Shown here one piece after another: positions 59,247-64,000 of a DNA stretch of 64,000 nucleotides. The notes beneath the pieces are model-generated. The model worked only from the letters and a program-made list of their open reading frames with translations, made no database searches and had not been told where the DNA came from. The translations under genes and the position numbers were made by a program. Positions within the stretch are counted from its first letter, which is position 1, and each line of letters starts with the position of its first letter. Origin of the DNA: an uncultured Opitutia bacterium (GTDB lineage: Bacteria > Verrucomicrobiota > Verrucomicrobiia > Opitutales > Opitutaceae); contig CAIMAQ010000040.1 of NCBI GenBank assembly GCA_903839035.1, positions 1 to 64,000 of the forward strand, written 5' to 3'.

Positions 59247-60332
59247 TTAGCGGCTGGGGGAGATCGCCGCGCCGCGCACCGCCCAGCGGAGTTTCGCGGA
59301 CGTACTGCGCGGATTGGCCCGCCGTTCCTCCGGCCCGGCCCGGATGATCTCCTCGTTGGTTGAGGAAAAAATCCCCCTACGCACGCCGTCACGAAATACC
59401 TGCTTCACCCGCCGGTCCTCGCCGGAATGAAACGTCAGAATCGCCACACGGCCGCCGGGATTCAGGCAGTTGGGCAGCCGCTGCAGGAACAGGTCGAGGG
59501 CGCCGAATTCATCGTTCACCGCGATGCGGATGGCCTGAAATACTCGGCGCACACAGTCATCGTCCGTCGCCCGATCGTGGCTGGGCCGGTCCCGCCGGAG
59601 GATGTCGCGGATCGCGTCAGCGAGCTGCCGGGTGCGCGTGAGCGGCATCTGCCCGCGCCGCACGACCAGTTCCCGCGCCAGCAATCCGGCCTGGGGTTCG
59701 TCGGAATTATCGCTGAGTGCTGCAGACAGCATCCGCTCGGACACACGCGCGAGCCAGTCGGCAGCCGACGGCGCGCGGGACGGATTCAAGCGCAAGTCGA
59801 GCGGACTGTCGGTTTTGAACGTGAAACCCCGCGCCGGGTCGTCGAGCTGCATCGAGGAAACGCCGAGGTCCGCCAGAATGGCATCGGCGCCGGCCAGGCC
59901 GAGCTCCGCCAGGACCTTGGGGAGGCCGGCAAAGTTGGAGCGAACCGCGGTGAAGGCCCGGTCATTCCAGCCGGCGGCACGGAGGCGGGCGGTGGTCTTG
60001 GGATGTTCGACAGGGTCCACATCCAATCCGACGAGCCGCCCGCCCGGGGCGACGCGCGCGAGCAACTCCTGCGCGTGCCCGCCAAAGCCAAGCGTGCAAT
60101 CCACGACGGTTTCACCCGGCCGGAGGGCGAGGACTTCGAGAATCTCGGCGACCAAGATGGGGCGGTGGCTGCCGGCGGGCGTCTTGCCGGACGCGAGAAC
60201 CTTGGCGACATCGGCTGCGTAACGAGCGGGATTGTGTTCCTTGTACTTGTCCTCAAACCGCCGGGGATTCTTGCCCGCGTAACGCGGACGGCGCACATGC
60301 GGGACCGGTGGCGTGGCTTCGGGGTCGGGCAT
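59247..60332 (-). CDS. rsmH: 16S rRNA m4C1402 methyltransferase RsmH
   Basis: A 361-residue SAM-dependent enzyme methylating C1402 in 16S rRNA. ATG at 60332 (MPDPEATPPVPHVRRPRYAG) gives an N-terminal extension of about 45 residues compared with E. coli RsmH; the core begins at HRPILVAEILEVLALRPGE. Motifs: VDCTLGFGGHAQELL (SAM site), GLDVDP, ILADLGVSSMQLDDPARGFTF and RVAILTFHSGEDRRVKQVF. It usually heads the division and cell-wall gene cluster behind mraZ; here mraZ, ftsL and ftsI are absent, so it has been relocated. Confidence 0.96.
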   Translation of the reverse strand: MPDPEATPPVPHVRRPRYAGKNPRRFEDKYKEHNPARYAADVAKVLASGKTPAGSHRPILVAEILEVLALRPGETVVDCTLGFGGHAQELLARVAPGGRLVGLDVDPVEHPKTTARLRAAGWNDRAFTAVRSNFAGLPKVLAELGLAGADAILADLGVSSMQLDDPARGFTFKTDSPLDLRLNPSRAPSAADWLARVSERMLSAALSDNSDEPQAGLLARELVVRRGQMPLTRTRQLADAIRDILRRDRPSHDRATDDDCVRRVFQAIRIAVNDEFGALDLFLQRLPNCLNPGGRVAILTFHSGEDRRVKQVFRDGVRRGIFSSTNEEIIRAGPEERRANPRSTSAKLRWAVRGAAISPSR

Positions 60333-60400
60333 GGGGGCATTCAACGCTGAGGGCGGGCGGTAGGCGATAAGCTTTCGACGCCAAGGCCTGATCGCGAAAC

Positions 60401-60458
60401 CGCGGAGAAGCGAACGCACGGAGCCAAGATTTCCGTTCTGCGAATGCGTTCTTCCGCG
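60401..60458. repeat. Inverted heptamer-array element 3
   Basis: The left arm from 60401 in 7-nt steps: CGCGGAG, AAGCGAA, CGCACGG, AGCCAAG. The right arm (60431-60458), read on the other strand: CGCGGAA, GAACGCA, TTCGCAG, AACGGAA. The register is exact and the arms are adjacent. It lies between rsmH and the membrane-protein gene at 60528. Confidence 0.6.
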
Positions 60459-60527
60459 CCTCAGCGACCAGCTCGAGGGGTTCCAGCTCAGAATTGACTA
60501 ATTTTGGCGTTTTTTTCCTCCTGCGTC

Positions 60528-60974
60528 ATGGCAACTACCCCGACTACTGCGACCAAGACGCCTTGGCACCTCTGGGTGGTGGGCGGGATTTCCCTGCTCT
60601 GGAATCTCGTGGGGGCGCTGGATTTCTTCATGACGCAGACGAGGAACGCCGCCTACATGAAAAACTTCACTCCGGCGCAGTTGGATTTTTTCTACGGCTT
60701 CCCGTTCTGGGTGGTGGCCGCGTGGGGGATTGCGACGTGGGGTGGCGCGCTGGGCTCCCTCCTGCTGTTGCTCCGCAAGGGCGTGGCGGTGCCGGTTTTT
60801 CTGCTCTCGTTCCTCGGGATGATCCTCACGACGGTGCACAACTTCGGCCTGTCCAACGGCCTGAAGGTCATGGGCGGACTGGGGTCGCTGGCCTTCAGCG
60901 TCATCATCTTCGTCGTGGGCTACCTGCTCTTCGACTACGCCCGCGCCATGCGCGGGCGCGGCGTGCTGCGGTAG
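60528..60974 (+). CDS. Small integral membrane protein, 148 aa
   Basis: A 148-residue protein from ATG at 60528 (MATTPTTATKTPWHLWVVGG) with four transmembrane segments: WHLWVVGGISLLWNLVGALD, FFYGFPFWVVAAWGIATWGG with GSLLLLLRK, VPVFLLSFLGMILTTVHNFG and LAFSVIIFVVGYLLFDY. The FFMTQTRNAAYMKNFTPAQ loop is conserved in a widespread family that has no proven function; some databases label it 'sugar transporter', without support. No partner genes. Its stop is convergent with the small 80-residue gene. Confidence 0.8.
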   Translation: MATTPTTATKTPWHLWVVGGISLLWNLVGALDFFMTQTRNAAYMKNFTPAQLDFFYGFPFWVVAAWGIATWGGALGSLLLLLRKGVAVPVFLLSFLGMILTTVHNFGLSNGLKVMGGLGSLAFSVIIFVVGYLLFDYARAMRGRGVLR

Positions 60975-61059
60975 CTGCAAGCGGCCAGCACTCAGCCTGT
61001 AGCTGAGAGGAATCGACGTCCGGGGCTGACAGCTGAAAACTGACCGCTGAGAGCTCCCG
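60973..61059. repeat. Inverted heptamer-array element 4
   Basis: The right arm from 61025 in 7-nt steps: GCTGACA, GCTGAAA, ACTGACC, GCTGAGA, GCTCCCG. The left arm (60973-61007), read on the other strand: GCTACAG, GCTGAGT, GCTGGCC, GCTTGCA, GCTACCG. Core word GCTGANA. It sits in the 87-nt gap between convergent genes (stops at 60974 and 61062), almost filling it. Confidence 0.75.
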
Positions 61060-61061
61060 CC

Positions 61062-61304
61062 TTACTTCCGCGCGGCCAGCAGCGCCGCGAGTTCCGCCTG
61101 ATCCACCTCGCCCTTGATCGTGTTGAGGTGGCTGAGGACGACCAGGCGATCGCCGGGGCCGCAGGTGGAAATCTCGATCATCCAGTCCTCGGTCTTGGGT
61201 GCGGCGACGATCACCTCGTCAGCCCACGCGATCACTTCCGGGGCGTCCACTAAGCCCTGCGTGATGCCCTGGATGTAGTATTCCGCCTTGGTCCGGTAGT
61301 TCAT
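61062..61304 (-). CDS. Hypothetical protein, 80 aa
   Basis: The frame from ATG at 61304 reads MNYRTKAEYYIQGITQGLVD, then APEVIAWADEVIVAAPKTED, ISTCGPGDRLVVLSHLNTIK and ends ELAALLAARK. An upstream ATG at 61334 would add MRALRPECFA. The long opposite-strand frame beyond that is a shadow of the polymerase gene. The sequence is acidic, helix-rich and looks like a small conserved cytoplasmic protein. I do not recognise a family. It faces the membrane-protein gene tail to tail across repeat element 4. Confidence 0.6.
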   Translation of the reverse strand: MNYRTKAEYYIQGITQGLVDAPEVIAWADEVIVAAPKTEDWMIEISTCGPGDRLVVLSHLNTIKGEVDQAELAALLAARK

Positions 61305-61438
61305 CGCGAAACACTCCGGGCGGAGGGCGCGCATGCCAAGAGGGAAAACCATCCGTGGGCAGATATCAGGAAACGCCTCCGGGACACTGACCGCCGATGC
61401 CTTTCGCGCCACCGTGGCATTGAGATTCCTAATGACGT

Positions 61439-61472
61439 TGTCCGGCGGCGTCCTTGGGCTCACCGCCGGACA
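61439..61472. other. Perfect 10-bp inverted repeat
   Basis: TGTCCGGCGG (61439-61448), 14-nt loop, CCGCCGGACA (61463-61472). It lies in the 246-nt gap between the divergent 80-residue gene and the Y-family polymerase. No T tract follows, so it is more likely an operator or mRNA leader hairpin than a terminator. No gene is seen in this gap. Confidence 0.5.
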
Positions 61473-61550
61473 GGAAATCGGGCAGCGCAACGGCAACCCG
61501 CGCGTTTTTCGGTATAAAACTAATACCCACGGGCGTTTTCGCTTCGGTTT

Positions 61551-62882
61551 TTGACGCGGCCAAAACCGGAGCGAACATTCCGCGCCGTGCCGCTCCGGAC
61601 CCTTGCCGTTGACTTCAATTCCTTCTTCGCCTCCTGCGAGCAGCAGGAGCACCCGGCACTGCGCGGCCGGGCGCTGGCGGTCGTCCCGGTGGTCGCTGAG
61701 ACGACCTGCTGCATTGCCGTGAGCTATCCCGCCAAGGCCTTCGGGGTGAAGACCGGCATGGGCATCCCGGAGGCCCGCCAGCGCTGCCCGGGCATCACTC
61801 TTGTCGAGGCGCACCCCGAACTTTACGTGCGCTACCACCGCCGGCTGCTGGAGGCCATTGAGTCGTGTATCCACGTGACGGAGATCAAGTCCATTGACGA
61901 GGTGGAGTGCGACCTGACGGCCACCTACGCTCCGCGCGAGGAGGCGCTCGGCGTCGCGCACCGCATCAAGGCCGCGGTCAAACGGCACATCGGTCCAGCC
62001 CTGACCAGCTCCATCGGCATCGCGCCCAACTGGCTGCTGGCGAAGATGGCCACGGACATGCAGAAGCCGGACGGGCTGGTCGTGCTCGAGGAGGCTGACC
62101 TCCCGCAGAAGGTGCTCGGACTGGAACTGCAGGATTTCCTCGGCATCGGCGAGCGCATGGCCGCCCGTCTGCGGTCGCACGGCATTGATAGCGTGGAAAA
62201 GCTTTACGCGGCCACCAAGGGCCAGCTGCGCGGCGTGTGGGGCGGAGTCGAGGGCGAGCGCATGCACGCGCGCATCCGCGGCGACCGCATCCCGCTGGAG
62301 ATGGACAAGCACAAGAGTCTCGGCCACTCGCACGTGCTGCCGCCGGCCCTGCGCTCCGAGGCCAAGTCCTTCGCCGTGCTGCACCGGCTGCTGCAGAAGG
62401 CGGCGATGCGGCTCCGCGGCATCGGGCACTATGCGGGGGAGTTGTCCGTGTATGTCGGCTACCGTGATGGCGCGAAGTGGGGCGACGAGATCCGGTTCAC
62501 CGAGACGCAGGACACGTTGGTGCTGACCCGCGCGCTGAACCAGGTCTGGGCGCGCCGGACCGCGGCGCTGCGCCGGAAGACCCCGTTTCAAGTGGGGCTG
62601 GTGCTGAACCGGCTGCTGGCCATGAGCGGGCACACCTCGAGCCTGTTCGAGCCGGAGCGGGAGGAAGCGCGCGAACGGCTGCACCACGCCGTCGACCAGC
62701 TCAACCAGACCTTCGGCAACGGCTCGGTGTACTTCGGCGGCGCGTTCGGGGTAACGGCCAATGCGCCCATGCGCATCGCGTTCACCCGCATCCCCGCGCC
62801 CGAGCAGGAGGAGATCGACCCCGCGCGCGAGCGCCGCGTGCGACCGAAGAAACTTCCGCCCGTGCCGCCGGAGGAGAACTGA
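61551..62882 (+). CDS. Y-family DNA polymerase (DinB/ImpB-type)
   Basis: A 443-residue translesion polymerase. The catalytic acids lie in LAVDFNSFFASCEQQEHPAL and IKSIDEVECDLTATYAPRE; the finger region has CCIAVSYPAKAFGVKTGMG. Helix-hairpin-helix FLGIGERMAARLRSHGIDSV near 195 and the little-finger domain after 250 follow. The SIDE motif continues VEC instead of the usual AYLD/AFLD, and this subgroup is distinct from the standard DinB. The basic tail (RRVRPKKLPPVPPEEN) may carry a clamp-binding function. The start is TTG at 61551 or GTG at 61587. No imuA or dnaE2 nearby. Confidence 0.88.
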   Translation: MTRPKPERTFRAVPLRTLAVDFNSFFASCEQQEHPALRGRALAVVPVVAETTCCIAVSYPAKAFGVKTGMGIPEARQRCPGITLVEAHPELYVRYHRRLLEAIESCIHVTEIKSIDEVECDLTATYAPREEALGVAHRIKAAVKRHIGPALTSSIGIAPNWLLAKMATDMQKPDGLVVLEEADLPQKVLGLELQDFLGIGERMAARLRSHGIDSVEKLYAATKGQLRGVWGGVEGERMHARIRGDRIPLEMDKHKSLGHSHVLPPALRSEAKSFAVLHRLLQKAAMRLRGIGHYAGELSVYVGYRDGAKWGDEIRFTETQDTLVLTRALNQVWARRTAALRRKTPFQVGLVLNRLLAMSGHTSSLFEPEREEARERLHHAVDQLNQTFGNGSVYFGGAFGVTANAPMRIAFTRIPAPEQEEIDPARERRVRPKKLPPVPPEEN

Positions 62883-62933
62883 GGGCGGAAAGCTGCCCCG
62901 GTCGATGGAACGTTGAGCGGACCGAAGCAGGAC

Positions 62934-63530
62934 CTAGTTCGGTCCCGGCGTCTTTTCAGGCGAGCCGGCTCGGAGCATGGGGCCCGCCGGCGGCGGCCGA
63001 CTGCCGCTCCCTTCGACGTGGCAACGCATGAGACAGTTGGCCTCGGAGGTCACAGCCAGGTTTTGCAGCACGGCGAGACCGGCCGGGGCGGAGTCCGACT
63101 TGTGGCAGGCGGCCACAACGACACCGATATAGTTTTCGGGTGTCACTTCCGTCTTGTCCGGTTCCGCCCGGCTCAGCCCCTGCGTGACCCAGGCCGCGCC
63201 ATTGCGGGTCTTGAGCACATGCGCGACGAGCATCAGGGGGGTGATGTCCGGCTTGTAGTAAACGACGGTCATCCCAGCGCGCAGATGCTCCCATTGCAGC
63301 GGCTGGATCACGATGACGGTTCCGCTGGGATAAAGGGGCAGCATGCTGGAGCCGTGCCCAACCATCAGCATGCCCCGGGGCACCTTGGCCCCGATCAATC
63401 CCGCTTCGGCCCACGCGCTATCGCTGACGATCGCCAGAGGCGGGGACAACTTTGGTTCGGGCGGCGCCGAGGTGCAGGCCACCAGCCCGATTAATATCGC
63501 GCCCCAAGCTCCAACCAGTCCGAAGACCAT
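62934..63530 (-). CDS. Lipid-anchored S26/S24 signal peptidase-like protein
   Basis: A 198-residue protein from ATG at 63530 with a signal segment MVFGLVGAWGAILIGLVACTS, a lipobox (GLVAC). The domain has MLMVGHGSSMLPLYPSGTVI, the nucleophile-Ser motif (GxSMxPxxxxG) of signal peptidase I and LexA, followed by the beta-strand segment LRAGMTVVYYKPD, then VAHVLKTRNGAAWVTQGLSR. A clear catalytic lysine in the normal position is not evident; Lys near HVLK is the candidate. It could process exported proteins or be an inactive relative. The C-terminal tail with repeated Pro/Gly is disordered. Confidence 0.75.
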   Translation of the reverse strand: MVFGLVGAWGAILIGLVACTSAPPEPKLSPPLAIVSDSAWAEAGLIGAKVPRGMLMVGHGSSMLPLYPSGTVIVIQPLQWEHLRAGMTVVYYKPDITPLMLVAHVLKTRNGAAWVTQGLSRAEPDKTEVTPENYIGVVVAACHKSDSAPAGLAVLQNLAVTSEANCLMRCHVEGSGSRPPPAGPMLRAGSPEKTPGPN

Positions 63531-63747
63531 CGGTTGCCACCTGTCACCACGCCATTTGCACCGAAAATTTATCCCCGAGGTTACCAACGCGTTTCCAGGT
63601 ATCCAAGTGGATTTATGACCAACCCCGGATGCCAGCTCCGGCCGGTAGTGATCCACGCGTGGGTGGAGGTGACCCGCGCGGCGCGATCAACGCAGCCCCG
63701 GCGAAGTTCCGTTGCCAAGGGTCGAAACCACGCTTCATTTTTTACTC

Positions 63748-64000
63748 GTGCACCTCTCCGTCCTTGCCGCCTTCGCCGTCGCCCTGGCCATTGCCGTCGC
63801 CGTGCCGGGGCCGGGCATTTTTGCCGTGGTGTCCTGCGCCATCGGCCGGGGCTTCCGCGAGTCCCTCGCCCTGATCGGCGGCATGGTCATCGGGGATTTG
63901 ATCTATTTCACCCTCGCGGTGCTGGGCCTGGCGGCGCTGGCGCACACGATGGGAGAGTTCTTCATCGTCGTGAAGCTGGCCGGCGCCGGCTATCTCCTCT
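63748..64000 (+). CDS. LysE/RhtB-family amino-acid exporter, N-terminal part (runs off window)
   Basis: The frame from GTG at 63748 reads VHLSVLAAFAVALAIAVAVP, then GPGIFAVVSCAIGRGFRESL and continues to the window edge. The PGPxxxxVxxxxxxxGxRxx signature after the first helix and IGGMVIGDLIYFTLAVLGL are typical of LysE/RhtB exporters, membrane proteins with six helices that export amino acids. About 84 residues are visible. The 217-nt gap before it (63531-63747) holds no gene. Confidence 0.85.
   Translation, partial: MHLSVLAAFAVALAIAVAVPGPGIFAVVSCAIGRGFRESLALIGGMVIGDLIYFTLAVLGLAALAHTMGEFFIVVKLAGAGYLL

Noticed and set aside
61062-62687. A 541-codon minus-strand frame reaching over the Y-family polymerase
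   Set aside because: Only its last 80-90 codons look protein-like and lie outside the polymerase; the rest is antisense to conserved polymerase motifs.

Overview
The window looks like chromosomal DNA from a high-GC member of the Verrucomicrobia, most likely Opitutaceae. Pointers are a prepilin-type gene cassette resembling the Verru_Chthon A-D families, a PEP-CTERM protein, a short Rho, and an almost complete lack of Shine-Dalgarno sequences before confident start codons. No transposase, integrase, phage gene or CRISPR array was seen. Assignment to a family is inference; no rRNA lies in the window.

Layout. 1-7.7 kb: YhaM-like nuclease (cut by the edge), metallophosphoesterase, hisF, a large unassigned protein, rho and acs. 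7.8-14.9 kb: seven overlapping genes forming a pseudopilin cassette (two G-like, then H/D-, I/B-, J/C- and giant K/A-like proteins plus an exported accessory). 14.9-21.4 kb: response-regulator remnant, hybrid histidine kinase, Tat-exported hydrolase-like protein, lipoprotein, tRNA(CAU), membrane protein, and an orphan TPP-riboswitch-like element. 21.4-28.4 kb: TPR protein, PP2C phosphatase, DinG-type helicase, P1B-4-type metal ATPase, L,D-transpeptidase, asd. 28.5-33.7 kb: tRNA-Val directly before ilvN-ilvC, a strong terminator, hemC-hemD, a DegT aminotransferase and trpF. 33.7-38.8 kb: alkylation-repair pair (ogt, ada-alkA), yqeY, S4 protein, DTW protein, ffh. 38.9-48.3 kb: aminotransferase, der, epimerase-like gene, fmt, LysM protein, parB, secG, lipoprotein-sorting-like protein, HAD phosphatase, WbsX-like protein. 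48.4-64 kb: sugar-type ABC ATPase, tandem ribbon-helix-helix protein, aspC-like aminotransferase, assorted exported and membrane proteins, a broken XRE regulator, an HxlR regulator with a clear palindromic operator, rsmH, a Y-family polymerase, a lipid-anchored S26/S24-like protein and the start of a LysE-type exporter.

Most of the content is housekeeping: amino-acid and tetrapyrrole biosynthesis, protein targeting (ffh, secG), translation (der, fmt, rsmH, tRNAs), chromosome partition and DNA repair. The most unusual features are four intergenic elements made of inverted arms of degenerate 7-bp repeats, the orphan TPP-like aptamer, the pseudopilin cassette whose large tip-like subunit lacks Glu+5, a pyrimidine-rich possible Rho-loading tract just downstream of rho, and a perfect 11-bp-arm operator between the HxlR and DUF4242 genes.
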